Positions 28,044 through 37,943 are shown, counted from the first letter of the stretch. The stretch: DNA of 64,000 nt from Pseudomonas kuykendallii (GCF_900106975.1 NZ_FNNU01000005.1:372001-436000), one strand, 5' to 3'. Numbers and translations are program-made. The notes: generated from the letters alone by a model not told the origin.

Positions 28044-28505
28044 TCAGACCCGCGGGTGGGTCAGGGAAACCAGCTGCATGCCGCCGGTCAGAGCCATTTC
28101 GCCGTCGAGGACCGCCAGGCTCGCCGTGCTCATGGGCAGCGGCTGCTGGCGGTGGCCGTGGACCAGCAGCCCGCCCAGCGCGCCGACCAGGGGCTGATGG
28201 GTGACCAGCAGCAGTTCGTCTTCGCTGCGCTCGTTCAGGCGGTCGAGGGCTTCGCGCAGGTCGCTGTCGGGGGTCAGCCATTCGGCGCTCTCGATCACCC
28301 CGCGGTGGCCGAGCTGAGTCGCCACCAGCTCGGCGGTCTGCTGGGTGCGCACGTAGGGGCTGGCGAGGATCGCCTGCAACGGTCTTTCGGCGAGCAACGC
28401 CGCGCTGGCGCGGACTTCGTCGCGACCGTGTTCGGTCAGTGCGCGGCGCGCATCGCTGGTACGCGGCGCCTCGGCCTCGCCGTGCCGCAGCAGGTACAAC
28501 CTCAC
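28044..28505 (-). CDS. sixA: Phosphohistidine phosphatase SixA
   Basis: 153-residue histidine phosphatase of the SixA subgroup. The RHG motif is MRLYLLRHGEAE at the N-terminus and the second His is in LLLVTHQPLVG. Unlike phosphoglycerate mutases it lacks the insert domain, as SixA does. E. coli SixA dephosphorylates phosphohistidine carriers (ArcB Hpt, PtsNPr). Its start overlaps the stop of the DUF4389 gene by four bases, so it is the last gene of a gpsA-DUF4389-sixA operon. Confidence 0.9.
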   Translation of the reverse strand: MRLYLLRHGEAEAPRTSDARRALTEHGRDEVRASAALLAERPLQAILASPYVRTQQTAELVATQLGHRGVIESAEWLTPDSDLREALDRLNERSEDELLLVTHQPLVGALGGLLVHGHRQQPLPMSTASLAVLDGEMALTGGMQLVSLTHPRV

Positions 28506-28834
28506 GGTTGCGCCTCGTCGCGGTTCAGCGGCTCGACCGGACGCAGCGGGGCTTCGCCATCGGCGACACGCGGCGCCGGCCAGTCGGCGAACGGCCAGGG
28601 CTTGCTGTCGGTGTGAAAGGCGCCGAAGCGACCGATCTGCGCCAGGTACTGCGCGAGGCTGTCGCCAAAGTCCATCAGCGCACCGCTCGGCGCGCCGTTG
28701 ATCAGGCGGAACACCACCTGCGCCACCACCAGCAGCGCCAGCAGCACCTCCGTCACCTGCCAGACGAGAAAGAACAGCAGCATCCAGAGAATCCGCAGCA
28801 CAAGGGATTCACGGCGCGGTTTGGCGTCGTTCAT
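28502..28834 (-). CDS. DUF4389 membrane protein
   Basis: 110 residues with one long hydrophobic helical hairpin (about 14-40, LWMLLFFLVWQVTEVLLALLVVAQVVF) followed by INGAPSGALMDFGDSLAQYLAQIGRF, which is the DUF4389 signature. The C-terminal tail is rich in Pro. Function is unknown. It sits between gpsA (16-bp gap) and sixA (four-base overlap). Confidence 0.8.
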   Translation of the reverse strand: MNDAKPRRESLVLRILWMLLFFLVWQVTEVLLALLVVAQVVFRLINGAPSGALMDFGDSLAQYLAQIGRFGAFHTDSKPWPFADWPAPRVADGEAPLRPVEPLNRDEAQP

Positions 28835-28850
28835 GTACAGCTCCTTGGGT

Positions 28851-29873
28851 TCAGAAATCGCTGATCGAGATGAAGTCCACGTCGGTCTTCGGCTCGGCCC
28901 GCATCAGGGCCTCGATGACCTGGGCCAGGGTACGGCCCTCGAAGAGGATCGCGTGAAGACCGGCGACCAGTGGCATGTAGACCCGCAGTTCCTCGGCCTT
29001 GGCACGCAGCACCTTGATGGTGTTGACGCCCTCCGCCACTTCGCCGAGGCGATTGACCGCCTGCTCCAGGCTGAGTCCTTCGCCGAGGGCGAAGCCGACC
29101 TGGTAATTGCGGCTCTTCGGCGAGGAACAGGTGACGATCAGGTCGCCCACCCCGGCCAGGCCGAGAAAGGTCATCGGATTAGCGCCCAGCTTCACCGCGA
29201 ACCGGGTCATCTCGGCCAGTGCGCGGGTGATCAGCATGCTCTTGGTGTTTTCGCCCATGCCCAGCGCCACGGCCATCCCGGCGATGATCGCGTAGACGTT
29301 CTTCAGCGCGCCACCCAGCTCGACGCCGAAGCGGTCCTGGCTGGCGTAAACGCGGAACGTGCGACCGTGCAGGACCTGCTGCACGCGGCTGCAGAGGTCG
29401 GCGTTTTCGCTGGCGACGACCGTCGCCGTGAGGGCATGCTCGGCGATTTCGCGCGCCAGATTCGGCCCGGAAATCACCCCGATGGAAGCCTCCGGGGCGA
29501 TCTCCTCGAGGATCTGGCTCATCAGCAGAAAGCTCTGCGCCTCGATGCCCTTGGTGGTGCTGACCAGGTACTTGCCGCTCAATCGATCGGCCACCGGCGA
29601 CAGCACGCTGCGCAGCGCGCTCGAGGGCAGCGCGACGAACAACAGATGGCTGGCCTCGAGCGTGGCGGCCAGATCGGTGACCGGCTCCACCGCCGGATGC
29701 ACCTTGATGCCCTTGAGATAACGCGGGTTTTCGCGGTTCTGGCGAATCGCCTCGGCCTGCTCGGGGTCGCGCATCCATTGGCGGACCGCCTGGCCGTTCT
29801 CGGCCAGAAGGTTGGCGATGGCGGTGCCGAAGCTGCCGCCACCGAGGACCGCGATGGGTTGCTGTGCTGTCAT
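28851..29873 (-). CDS. gpsA: NAD(P)+ glycerol-3-phosphate dehydrogenase GpsA
   Basis: 340 residues. The N-terminal Rossmann fold has [18 protein letters not shown], and the catalytic region has [32 protein letters not shown] followed by [23 protein letters not shown]. It reduces dihydroxyacetone phosphate to sn-glycerol 3-phosphate, the backbone of phospholipids, in the cytoplasm. It leads an operon with the DUF4389 and sixA genes and is divergent from the TonB receptor gene. Confidence 0.96.
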   Translation of the reverse strand: MTAQQPIAVLGGGSFGTAIANLLAENGQAVRQWMRDPEQAEAIRQNRENPRYLKGIKVHPAVEPVTDLAATLEASHLLFVALPSSALRSVLSPVADRLSGKYLVSTTKGIEAQSFLLMSQILEEIAPEASIGVISGPNLAREIAEHALTATVVASENADLCSRVQQVLHGRTFRVYASQDRFGVELGGALKNVYAIIAGMAVALGMGENTKSMLITRALAEMTRFAVKLGANPMTFLGLAGVGDLIVTCSSPKSRNYQVGFALGEGLSLEQAVNRLGEVAEGVNTIKVLRAKAEELRVYMPLVAGLHAILFEGRTLAQVIEALMRAEPKTDVDFISISDF

Positions 29874-29990
29874 GGAAGGTCCGCAGGGTTATGGCAATCG
29901 GCGTCCATTATACGGCGCGCCGTTGAAGCGACCAGTGGCACGGCCAAATGCCACCGCGGTGCGCTGGCAAAGCCCGGCCGCTCGGTTAAC

Positions 29991-32156
29991 ATGCGCGCTT
30001 TGCTGCCCCCGATGATCGCCGTCGTGCCACTACACCCTTCGCTCCCTTTCTCCTTCGCGCTGCTGGCGTTGGCCACGACCCATCCTGCGGCTGCCGAAGA
30101 CCTCTTCGCCGACGGCGAAAGCGTGCCGCAAATTCTCACCGCGACCCGACTCAAGCAGTCGCCCGCCGCCGTTCCCGGCAGCGTGACCCTGCTCGACCGG
30201 CAACTGATCGAGTCCAGCGGCGCGCGCAGCGTACCGGAGCTGATGCGGCTGGTGCCGGGGATGATGGTCGGCTACCTGTCCGGCAACCAGGGCATGGTCA
30301 ACTATCACGGCAGCAGCGTCAGCGAAGCTCGGCGCATGCAGGTACTGATCGACGGCCGCTCGGTGTACCGCGCCGGCCTGGCGACGGTGGACTGGGCGGA
30401 CATTCCGGTGGCCCTGGAAGACATCGATCGGATCGAGGTGTTTCGCGGGCCGAATACGGTCAGCTACGGCGCCAACGCGCTGATGGGTGTGATCAACATC
30501 ATCACCCGCTCGCCGTCCGAGAGCATCGGCACGCGCCTGAAGGTCACCCGCGGCAAGCGTGGCGTGAACGACTGGTACGCCAGCCAGGGCTTCAACTGGC
30601 AGGACGGCGACATGCGCCTGTCGCTCTCCGGGCTGCGGGACGACGGTTTCGACCATGACGACGAAGGCAACGACTTCCGCGACAGCACCCGCGCCAACCG
30701 TTTCAACCTCTCCACCACTCACCGCCTGGATGCGCAGCAGACGCTCGACTGGCAGCTGGCGGCCAAGGAAGGAACCAACCAGCGGCCCTACAACTATGAA
30801 CCGGTGTTCGACAGGCTGATTCCGGGCGGCATCGCGCCGGGGGACAACAACTCCGACGTGGTCGCCCGCGATTATGCCGGCTCGATGCGCTGGACCTTCG
30901 ACATGAACCCGCGCCACAGCCTTTACGTTCAGGGAGCGGCACAGCACTGGGACCGCAATCAGGAATGGGTGGCCTGTGACGCCGCTCTGGCCTTCAGCCC
31001 GCAGCTCGCCGAGCTCTGGAGCCTGAACCCGGTACTGACCAAGCGGGTATTTCGCCTTCGACCGCTACCTGCGGGCACCACACCGAGGGAAGCAGAACTG
31101 GCGCAACAGGTGCTGCAACAGATGCAAGAACAGGTGACCACGCAGCAGCCGGCCGTCTGCGGAGACGTCAACCAGAACATCCGCGAAACTCGCTACGACC
31201 TCGAACTGCAGGACACCTACAGCGTCACCGACAGCCTGCGCCTGCTCAGCGGCGCCGGTTACCGCCGCGAGGAAGTGGCGTCGGAGACCTACTTCGGCGG
31301 CAAGCTGAACAACGACATCCTGCGTACCTTCGCGCACCTCGAGTGGACGATCGACCCGCACTGGATCCTGCAGGGTGGCGCGATGCTGGAGAACGACCGC
31401 AACAGCGGCGAATCGCTCACCCCGCGCCTCGCCGTGAACTACCTGATCACCCCCAGCCACGGCCTACGCGCGGTGTATTCCGAAGCCGTGCGCACCCCCG
31501 ACATGGCCGAGAACAACCTCGACCTGCGCTATGAAGTAAGCAACCTTTCGCCGAGCGTGAACGGCCAGAACAGCGCCTATTATTTCTCCAGGGTCACGGG
31601 TACGGGTGGCCTAAAGGAGGAGCACATGCGCTCGCGCGAGCTCGGCTACAACGGACTGTTCTCCAACCTGGGGCTGAGCATCGACCTGAAGCTGTTCCGT
31701 GAAGACGTGAGCGACATGATCAGCGAGGCCTTCACCAGCGACGGCTACACCCCCAGCAACGCCAACAGCATGAGTTTCCAGGGCGCCGAACTGCAGGCGG
31801 ACTGGCGCCTGAGCGCCAGTGACCGCGTGCGCCTGACGTATGCCTACGTCGACCAAACCGCCACCGAAGACCGCGACCTGCGCCTTTCGGCACGCAACAG
31901 CGGCTCGGCGGCCTGGATGCGCGAATGGGCCCACGGCTGGTCGAGCAGCGTCATCTATTACGGCGCCGACGCCCTCAACGAACGACGCTTCGAGCGGCTC
32001 GACCTGCGCCTCGCCAAGCGCGTCCGCCTCGGCAGCGCCAACCTGCAGATCGCCGGCGTACTGCAACAGCGGCTGGACGACGAGGCGCTGACCTGGAAAG
32101 AAAACCTCTACGACGACCGCCAGCAGTTCTACCTCAGCGCCGAACTGGGCTTCTGA
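29991..32156 (+). CDS. TonB-dependent outer-membrane receptor
   Basis: 721 residues from ATG 29991 (ATG 30012 is an alternative; neither has a clear ribosome binding site, and the open frame upstream belongs to gpsA antisense). A signal peptide ends near HPAAAEDLF. The plug domain covers about residues 40-165 (LTATRLKQSPAAVPGSVTLLD, VPELMRLVPGM, IDRIEVFRGPNTVSYGANALMGVINIITR), then a 22-strand barrel ends in Phe (YLSAELGF). A loop near residues 325-390 contains the two Cys (WVACDA and PAVCGD). The plug is BtuB/CirA-like. It is followed at once by a periplasmic binding protein and a hybrid kinase gene in overlapping order. Confidence 0.92.
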   Translation: MRALLPPMIAVVPLHPSLPFSFALLALATTHPAAAEDLFADGESVPQILTATRLKQSPAAVPGSVTLLDRQLIESSGARSVPELMRLVPGMMVGYLSGNQGMVNYHGSSVSEARRMQVLIDGRSVYRAGLATVDWADIPVALEDIDRIEVFRGPNTVSYGANALMGVINIITRSPSESIGTRLKVTRGKRGVNDWYASQGFNWQDGDMRLSLSGLRDDGFDHDDEGNDFRDSTRANRFNLSTTHRLDAQQTLDWQLAAKEGTNQRPYNYEPVFDRLIPGGIAPGDNNSDVVARDYAGSMRWTFDMNPRHSLYVQGAAQHWDRNQEWVACDAALAFSPQLAELWSLNPVLTKRVFRLRPLPAGTTPREAELAQQVLQQMQEQVTTQQPAVCGDVNQNIRETRYDLELQDTYSVTDSLRLLSGAGYRREEVASETYFGGKLNNDILRTFAHLEWTIDPHWILQGGAMLENDRNSGESLTPRLAVNYLITPSHGLRAVYSEAVRTPDMAENNLDLRYEVSNLSPSVNGQNSAYYFSRVTGTGGLKEEHMRSRELGYNGLFSNLGLSIDLKLFREDVSDMISEAFTSDGYTPSNANSMSFQGAELQADWRLSASDRVRLTYAYVDQTATEDRDLRLSARNSGSAAWMREWAHGWSSSVIYYGADALNERRFERLDLRLAKRVRLGSANLQIAGVLQQRLDDEALTWKENLYDDRQQFYLSAELGF

Positions 32157-32157
32157 G

Positions 32158-33075
32158 ATGCGCCCCTCCTCAAGGACGAGTCTGCTGAGCGCCACGCTGG
32201 CCTGCGTGGCGATGCTGCTCGTCCTCGCGCTGCGCGGCGCGGATGCCGCCGAGATCATCCTCAGCGCCCAGGACGCTCCCGCGGTGCGCCAGTTCACTGC
32301 CGCACTGGCGGCGCAGCGACCTGAAGATCAGGTGCGCTTCGTGCCGATCGGCGAACTGGCGATCGGCACGCTTCCGCCACCGACCACCCGGCTGATCCTG
32401 ATCGGCGAGGACGCCCTCGTCTGGCGCCTCAAAACGGCCATCGAATCGCCCACCCTGATCATGCGGGTCAACCGCCTGGAAGCACGCCGCTGGCTGAACG
32501 GCCAGCGGCCGGAAAACGTCACGCTGCTGTGGAACGATCCGCCGCTGGATCGCCAGTTGAAACTGCTGCGCCTGCTGCTCCCCCATGTGCGCCGGGTCGG
32601 CGTGCTCTTCGACGCCGACAGCCAGCACCTGCTCGAACCGTTGCGCCAGGCCGCGGCGCCCTTGCAGTTGGAGATCGTTGCTAGGGAATGGCCCAACCCG
32701 CGCGACAGCCGTCCACTCCTGGAGCTGCTCAACGACAGCGACGTGCTGCTCGGCTTCGAGGCGCCCAGCCTATACAACCCGCTGACCGCCAAGAGCCTCC
32801 TGCTGACCAGCTACGCCCGCCAGCGCGCGCTGATCGGCCCCAACGCGCCCTTCGTCCGAGCCGGTAGCCTGAGCAGCACCTACAGCGACCAGGACGACTG
32901 GCTGCAAAGCCTCGACGAATTGCTCGACCAGCCTCCCGCGAGCTGGCCGAGAGCGCTCTATCCGACGCATTTCAAAGTGCTCAGCAACCCCCAGGTCGCA
33001 CGCGCCCTGGGCATCGCCCTGGACGACGACGCCGAACTGGCGAGGCGCCTGGCAGCAGGAGAACACAGCCGATGA
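32158..33075 (+). CDS. Periplasmic binding protein (ABC_sub_bind-like), operon with receptor and kinase
   Basis: 305 residues with a signal peptide (LLSATLACVAMLLVLALRGADA). It has two Rossmann-like halves: QFTAALAAQRPEDQVRFVPIGE through LILIGEDALVW, and then LRLLLPHVRRVGVLFDADSQHLLEPLRQ through DSDVLLGFEAPSLYNPLTAKSLLLTSY. This is the TrpX/ABC_sub_bind fold, but no ABC permease or ATPase is nearby. It sits one base after the receptor gene, and its stop overlaps the kinase start by four bases. It probably passes a ligand signal to the kinase rather than serving transport. Confidence 0.85.
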   Translation: MRPSSRTSLLSATLACVAMLLVLALRGADAAEIILSAQDAPAVRQFTAALAAQRPEDQVRFVPIGELAIGTLPPPTTRLILIGEDALVWRLKTAIESPTLIMRVNRLEARRWLNGQRPENVTLLWNDPPLDRQLKLLRLLLPHVRRVGVLFDADSQHLLEPLRQAAAPLQLEIVAREWPNPRDSRPLLELLNDSDVLLGFEAPSLYNPLTAKSLLLTSYARQRALIGPNAPFVRAGSLSSTYSDQDDWLQSLDELLDQPPASWPRALYPTHFKVLSNPQVARALGIALDDDAELARRLAAGEHSR

Positions 33076-34997
33076 AGTTCCGACCGAGCTGGGATATCCA
33101 TACCCGGACGCAGCTGATCAGCGTGGGGCCGGCGCTGTTGCTGACCCTGCTGCTCACCGGCCTGTTCACCTTCACCCGCCTGCAGGACCTGCAGCAGGAG
33201 CTGCAGCACACCGGCCAGTTGATCGCCGACCAGTTGGCGCCGGCCTGCGAATACGGGGTGATTTCCGGAAACCTGCCGGTCCTGCGCAGCCTGCTCAAGG
33301 CGACGATGGAAACGCCCCATGTGCGCTATCTCGAGGTGCGCGACCGCGACGACAAGGTCCTGGTCTATCTCGAACGCGGAAGCGGGGATAGCGGAGGGAA
33401 ATCCTCGGCGACCTTCCAGGCGCCCATACGCCTGCAGCCGCTGGTGTTTCCGGATGACGAGGCAAGCCTGACCGGTGAGCCGGAGATACCGCCGCCGGCT
33501 ACTGGCGAGCACCTCGGCCGCGTGGTGGTCGGCATGTCCAACGATGCGTTCAGCAGCCGCCAGCAGGAAATCCTCCTGAAAGCCGCCGCGCTGGCGCTGT
33601 TCGCGCTGGTCTTCACCTTCATGCTCGCGCGCCGGCTGTCGCTGCGCCTCGCCGAACCGATCAGCGCGATGGGCCAGGCGGTGCAGGCGATCCGCGCGGG
33701 TCGTTTCGAGACCCAGTTGCCGGAAGTCGACGAACATGAGCTGGGCGACCTGGCGCGGCACATTAACCGCCTGGCCGACGGCCTCGCCCAGGCCAGCGCC
33801 GAACAGGAAGGCACCATCGCCCAGTTGACCAACGCCCGCGAGGAGGCCGAACAGGCCAACCGGGCGAAATCCGACTTTCTGGCGATGATGAGCCACGAGT
33901 TGCGTACGCCGATGAATGGCGTGCTGGGCATGCTGCAGCTGCTGGAAACCACCGAAATGACCCGCGAGCAGGAGGAATACGCCGCGCTGGCCAGCGAGTC
34001 CACCGAGCATCTGCTCAAGGTGATCAACGACATCCTCGATTTCTCGCGTATCGAGCGCGATGCGCTGGAGCTGGAGAGGATTCCCTTCTCGCTCTTCGAG
34101 CTGATCCAGACATCGGCCATGGTCTTCCAGCACAGCGCCGCGCAGCGCGGCCTGGAGCTGCGCATCGATACCCAGCCAGGGCTGGAATGGCTTCAGGTAC
34201 AGGGCGATCCGACACGCATCCGGCAGATTCTCGTCAACCTGATCGGCAACGCGCTGAAGTTCACCGAGGAAGGCCAGATCCTGGTCGAGGTGCGCTGGCA
34301 GCCGCTGGACGCCGAAGTGCTCTGGCTGACCTGCGCGGTGAAGGACAGCGGCATCGGTATTCCGCCGGAGCGGCTCGAGCACATGTTCGACGCCTTCCAG
34401 CAGGCCGACAGTTCCATCTCCCGCCGCTACGGCGGCACCGGCCTCGGGCTGCCGATCGCGCGGACGCTGGCCGAGCGCATGGGCGGCACGCTGCGCGCGG
34501 AAAGCCAGGCGGCGCAAGGCTCGGTATTCACCCTGGAAATCCCCCTGCCGTTCCGCCAGCAGGTGCCTGGTGGTCACGGCCAGCGCGCCGTCGTCGGCAG
34601 TACCGGCAGCGGCCAGCGCGTGCTGCTGGTGGAAGACAATCCGGTCAACCAGACGGTCATCGAAGCGATGCTGCGCAGCCTCGGCTACACCGTCGCGCTG
34701 GTCGACGACGGCGTGCAGGCGGTGCGCGAAGCCGAGCGCAACGAATTCGACGTGATCCTGATGGACTGCCGCCTTCCCGGCCTGGATGGCTATGAGGCGA
34801 CACGTCGCATCCGCCGGCTCGAAGGTCGCGCGATGCTGCCGATCATCGCGCTGACGGCGAACGCCCTGCAGGGCGACCGCGAGCGCTGCCTGGAAGCCGG
34901 GATGAACGATTACCTCGCGAAACCGTTCAAACGGGCAGAGCTGCAGCAGTTGTTGCTGCGCTGGCTGCCGCCCCGCCCGTTCGGAAGCGGTGAGTAA
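33072..34997 (+). CDS. Hybrid sensor histidine kinase (BarA/PA1611-like)
   Basis: 641-residue inner-membrane kinase. TM1 is at about 13-34. The periplasmic domain (about 37-165) starts with LIADQLAPACEYGVISGN, as in the GacS/BarA N-terminal sensor. TM2 is at about 169-188, then HAMP, HisKA with His275 in MMSHELRTPMNG, HATPase_c with RRYGGTGLGLPIAR, and a C-terminal receiver with Asp565 in VILMDCRLPG. There is no Hpt domain, so it needs a separate phosphotransfer protein. Adjacent to fabA, it fits the position of PA1611 in P. aeruginosa as I recall; PA1611 is reported to signal through HptB and to contact RetS. Confidence 0.93.
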   Translation: MKFRPSWDIHTRTQLISVGPALLLTLLLTGLFTFTRLQDLQQELQHTGQLIADQLAPACEYGVISGNLPVLRSLLKATMETPHVRYLEVRDRDDKVLVYLERGSGDSGGKSSATFQAPIRLQPLVFPDDEASLTGEPEIPPPATGEHLGRVVVGMSNDAFSSRQQEILLKAAALALFALVFTFMLARRLSLRLAEPISAMGQAVQAIRAGRFETQLPEVDEHELGDLARHINRLADGLAQASAEQEGTIAQLTNAREEAEQANRAKSDFLAMMSHELRTPMNGVLGMLQLLETTEMTREQEEYAALASESTEHLLKVINDILDFSRIERDALELERIPFSLFELIQTSAMVFQHSAAQRGLELRIDTQPGLEWLQVQGDPTRIRQILVNLIGNALKFTEEGQILVEVRWQPLDAEVLWLTCAVKDSGIGIPPERLEHMFDAFQQADSSISRRYGGTGLGLPIARTLAERMGGTLRAESQAAQGSVFTLEIPLPFRQQVPGGHGQRAVVGSTGSGQRVLLVEDNPVNQTVIEAMLRSLGYTVALVDDGVQAVREAERNEFDVILMDCRLPGLDGYEATRRIRRLEGRAMLPIIALTANALQGDRERCLEAGMNDYLAKPFKRAELQQLLLRWLPPRPFGSGE

Positions 34998-35038
34998 TGA
35001 TAAAGTGCCGCACGCCCGCCGAATCGGCGACAATGCAA

Positions 35039-35056
35039 GTGTACGACTGTACTCGC
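35039..35056. promoter_or_regulatory. Possible DesT-type operator upstream of fabA
   Basis: AGTGTACGACTGTACTCG agrees at 11 of 18 positions with the DesT palindrome as I remember it (AGTGAACGCTTGTTGACT) and contains a GTAC-N4-GTAC repeat. It lies 118 bp before fabA. DesT controls fabAB in P. aeruginosa. The match is weak. Confidence 0.25.
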
Positions 35057-35173
35057 TACGCTGTGACTTTCAGCCAGGCCGGGCAGTCTATGACTAGGCT
35101 GACGGCATGCGCTGCCGTCGCCAGGACGATGATCCACCCCGGTCTTCACGCACGGGACCATTGAGGAGCTCGC

Positions 35174-35689
35174 ATGACCAAACAACACGCCTTTACCTAC
35201 GAAGACCTGCTCGCCTGCAGCCGCGGCGAGCTTTTCGGTCCGGGTAATGCGCAACTGCCCGCCCCCAACATGTTGATGATCGATCGCATCGTTCACATCA
35301 GCGAAAGCGGCGGCAAGTACGGCAAGGGTGAGATAGTCGCAGAGCTCGACATCAACCCTGACCTGTGGTTTTTCGCCTGCCATTTCGAGGGCGACCCCGT
35401 CATGCCGGGCTGCCTGGGCCTCGATGCCATGTGGCAACTGGTCGGTTTCTACCTCGGCTGGCAGGGCAATCCGGGCCGCGGCCGTGCGCTGGGTTCGGGC
35501 GAGGTGAAGTTCTTCGGCCAGGTCCTGCCGACCGCCAAGAAGATCACCTACAACATCCATATCAAACGCACCATCAACCGCTCGCTGATCCTCGCCATCG
35601 CCGATGGCTCGGTAAGCGTCGATGGCCGCGAGATCTACAGTGCCGAAGGCTTGCGCGTCGGCCTGTTCACATCCACTGACAATTTTTAA
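35174..35689 (+). CDS. fabA: 3-hydroxydecanoyl-ACP dehydratase/isomerase FabA
   Basis: 171 residues, the normal FabA length. The hotdog fold carries the catalytic His70 in [14 protein letters not shown] and Asp84 in [11 protein letters not shown], both at the classical positions. It dehydrates 3-hydroxydecanoyl-ACP and isomerises trans-2 to cis-3-decenoyl-ACP, the branch point to unsaturated fatty acids. GAGGAG precedes the ATG. The fabB gene follows after 11 bp. Confidence 0.98.
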   Translation: MTKQHAFTYEDLLACSRGELFGPGNAQLPAPNMLMIDRIVHISESGGKYGKGEIVAELDINPDLWFFACHFEGDPVMPGCLGLDAMWQLVGFYLGWQGNPGRGRALGSGEVKFFGQVLPTAKKITYNIHIKRTINRSLILAIADGSVSVDGREIYSAEGLRVGLFTSTDNF

Positions 35690-35700
35690 GGGTTATCCGC

Positions 35701-36918
35701 ATGCGCCGCGTCGTAATCACCGGTCTGGGTATCGTTTCCTGCCTGGGCAATGACAAAGACACCGTCTCAGCCAACCTGCGCGCCGGCCGTGCAGGGATCC
35801 GCTTCAACCCGGAATACGCCGAGATGGGCCTGCGCAGCCATGTCTCCGGCTCGGTGCAGCTGAACCTCGAAGAACTGATCGACCGCAAGCTGTTCCGCTT
35901 CATGGGCGATGCCGCCGCCTACGCCTACCTGGCGATGCAGCAGGCCATCGAGGACGCCGGCCTGAGCGAGGAGCAGATCTCCTCGCCGCGCGTCGGCCTG
36001 ATCGCCGGTTCCGGCGGTGCCTCGACGCTGAACCAGATGGAAGCCATCGACACGCTGCGCGAGAAAGGCGTCAAGCGCATCGGTCCATACCGCGTCACCC
36101 GCACCATGGGCAGCACCGTTTCCGCCTGCCTGGCCACGCCGTTCAAGATCAAGGGCGTCAACTTCTCGATCTCCTCGGCCTGCGCCACCAGCGCGCACTG
36201 CATCGGCAGCGCCATGGAGCAGATCCAGTTGGGCAAGCAGGACATGGTCTTCGCCGGCGGCGGTGAAGAGGAGCATTGGAGCCAGAGCTGCCTGTTCGAC
36301 GCCATGGGCGCCCTCTCCACCCAGTACAACGACACGCCGGAAAAAGCCTCGCGCGCCTACGACGCCAAGCGTGACGGTTTCGTCATCGCCGGTGGCGGCG
36401 GCATGGTGGTGGTCGAGGAACTCGAACACGCCCTCAAGCGCGGTGCGAAGATCTACGCCGAAATCGTTGGCTACGGCGCCACCTCCGACGGCTACGACAT
36501 GGTCGCGCCGAGCGGCGAAGGCGCGCTGCGCTGCATGCAGCTGGCGATGAGCACCGTCGACCAGCCGATCGACTACCTGAACACCCACGGCACCTCCACG
36601 CCGGTGGGCGACGTCGCCGAAATCAAGGCCGTGCGCAACATGTTCGGTGACAAGGCTCCGGCGATCAGCTCCACCAAGAGCCTGTCCGGTCATTCCCTCG
36701 GCGCCGCCGGCGTCCAGGAAGCGATCTACTGCATGCTGATGATGGAAGGCAACTTCATGGCCGGTTCGGCCAACATCGACGAGCTGGACGCCGAGGTCGG
36801 CGACCTGCCGATCCTGCTGAAGACCCGCGAGAACGCCAAGATCGACACGGTGATGAGCAACAGCTTCGGCTTCGGTGGCACCAACGCCACCCTGGTGCTG
36901 AAACGCTTCCAGAACTGA
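35701..36918 (+). CDS. fabB: 3-oxoacyl-ACP synthase I FabB
   Basis: 405 residues with the thiolase-type condensing fold. The active-site Cys is in [13 protein letters not shown], the two His in [13 protein letters not shown] and in [12 protein letters not shown], and the C-terminus has [17 protein letters not shown]. It elongates the cis-3-decenoyl-ACP made by FabA. It is the second gene of the fabA-fabB operon and ends at a strong terminator. Confidence 0.98.
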   Translation: MRRVVITGLGIVSCLGNDKDTVSANLRAGRAGIRFNPEYAEMGLRSHVSGSVQLNLEELIDRKLFRFMGDAAAYAYLAMQQAIEDAGLSEEQISSPRVGLIAGSGGASTLNQMEAIDTLREKGVKRIGPYRVTRTMGSTVSACLATPFKIKGVNFSISSACATSAHCIGSAMEQIQLGKQDMVFAGGGEEEHWSQSCLFDAMGALSTQYNDTPEKASRAYDAKRDGFVIAGGGGMVVVEELEHALKRGAKIYAEIVGYGATSDGYDMVAPSGEGALRCMQLAMSTVDQPIDYLNTHGTSTPVGDVAEIKAVRNMFGDKAPAISSTKSLSGHSLGAAGVQEAIYCMLMMEGNFMAGSANIDELDAEVGDLPILLKTRENAKIDTVMSNSFGFGGTNATLVLKRFQN

Positions 36919-36933
36919 TCGATCGCGATGACG

Positions 36934-36960
36934 AAAACGGCGCCCCAGGGCGCCGTTTTT
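36934..36960 (+). terminator. Rho-independent terminator after fabB
   Basis: The 11-base arms AAAACGGCGCC and GGCGCCGTTTT enclose CCAG and run into a T tract at 36956-36960, 16 bp after the fabB stop. Confidence 0.9.
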
Positions 36961-37106
36961 CATTGTCGCGACGCATGTCGGCGCATCGCCACGATCATCG
37001 CTCCGTCGTGCTCTGCATCGGCGGATTCGTTCATACGCATTGGAATTTTCCGCTGGAAACACCGCACGGCGCTGTCGAAGATGAAGGCCTGATCAAGGAG
37101 TTCACC

Positions 37107-37877
37107 ATGCTGCCCAGTCTGTTCATTTCCCACGGTTCGCCGATGCTCGCCCTGGAACCCGGCGCCAGTGGCCCGGCCCTGGCGCGCCTGGCCGCCAGCC
37201 TGCCGCGCCCGCGAGCGGTGCTGGTGGTATCCGCGCACTGGGAGAGCCCCGACCTGCTGGTCGGCAATGCCGTGCAGCCGGAAACCTGGCACGACTTCTA
37301 CGGCTTCCCGCCGGCGTTGTACGCCGTCGACTACCCGGCACCGGGCGCGCCTGACCTGGCCGACGAGGTGATCGCGCAGCTCCGCCAGGCCGGGCTCGAT
37401 GCCCAGCTCGACCCGCAGCGTCCGCGCGACCATGGCGCCTGGGTGCCGATGCGGCTGATGTACCCGCAGACAGATATCCCCGTGCTACAGCTGTCCCTGC
37501 CGTCGCGCCGCGGCCCGGCTTTCCAGCAGCAGGTGGGGCGCGCGCTCGCCGGCCTGCGTGAGAGCGACGTGCTGCTCGTTGGCTCCGGGAGCATCACCCA
37601 CAACCTCGGCGAACTGGACTGGCACGCCGGGCCGGACCGCATCGAGCCCTGGGCGAGCGCGTTTCGCGACTGGATGGTCGAGCGCCTGGCCGGCGACGAC
37701 GAGGCCGCGCTGCTCGACTACCGTCGCCAGGCGCCATTCGCGGCGCGCAATCACCCCAGTGATGAACACTTGCTGCCGCTGTACTTCGCCCGCGCGGCTG
37801 GCGGGCCGACGTTCAGTGTCGCGCACGCCGGCTTCACCCTAGGCGCGCTGGGGATGGACATCTACCGCTTCGACTGA
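37107..37877 (+). CDS. DODA-type (YgiD-like) extradiol dioxygenase family protein
   Basis: 256 residues from ATG 37107, which has AAGGAG upstream; the frame opens further up without plausible coding sequence. The class III extradiol family LigB fold is shown by SHGSPMLALEP, VSAHWESPD, DHGAWVPMRLMYP, GSGSITHNLGELDW and RNHPSDEHLLPL; the His residues in these motifs are the metal ligands. Plant homologs cleave DOPA; E. coli YgiD has DOPA 4,5-dioxygenase activity. The natural bacterial substrate is unknown. It is a single gene between two terminators. Confidence 0.9.
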   Translation: MLPSLFISHGSPMLALEPGASGPALARLAASLPRPRAVLVVSAHWESPDLLVGNAVQPETWHDFYGFPPALYAVDYPAPGAPDLADEVIAQLRQAGLDAQLDPQRPRDHGAWVPMRLMYPQTDIPVLQLSLPSRRGPAFQQQVGRALAGLRESDVLLVGSGSITHNLGELDWHAGPDRIEPWASAFRDWMVERLAGDDEAALLDYRRQAPFAARNHPSDEHLLPLYFARAAGGPTFSVAHAGFTLGALGMDIYRFD

Positions 37878-37901
37878 GCGCAACACTTTCCAGCGCCCAT
37901 G

Positions 37902-37929
37902 AAAAAGCCCCGCACTGGCGGGGCTTTTT
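37902..37929. terminator. Bidirectional terminator
   Basis: Perfect 12-base arms (AAAAAGCCCCGC and its complement) around ACTG serve the dioxygenase gene on the plus strand and the helicase gene on the minus strand. Confidence 0.92.
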
Positions 37930-37943
37930 CATTCAGCGAAGGA

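Noticed and set aside
32158-33075. Component of a complete ABC importer
   Set aside because: No permease or ATPase gene is adjacent; the neighbours are a TonB receptor and a hybrid kinase.
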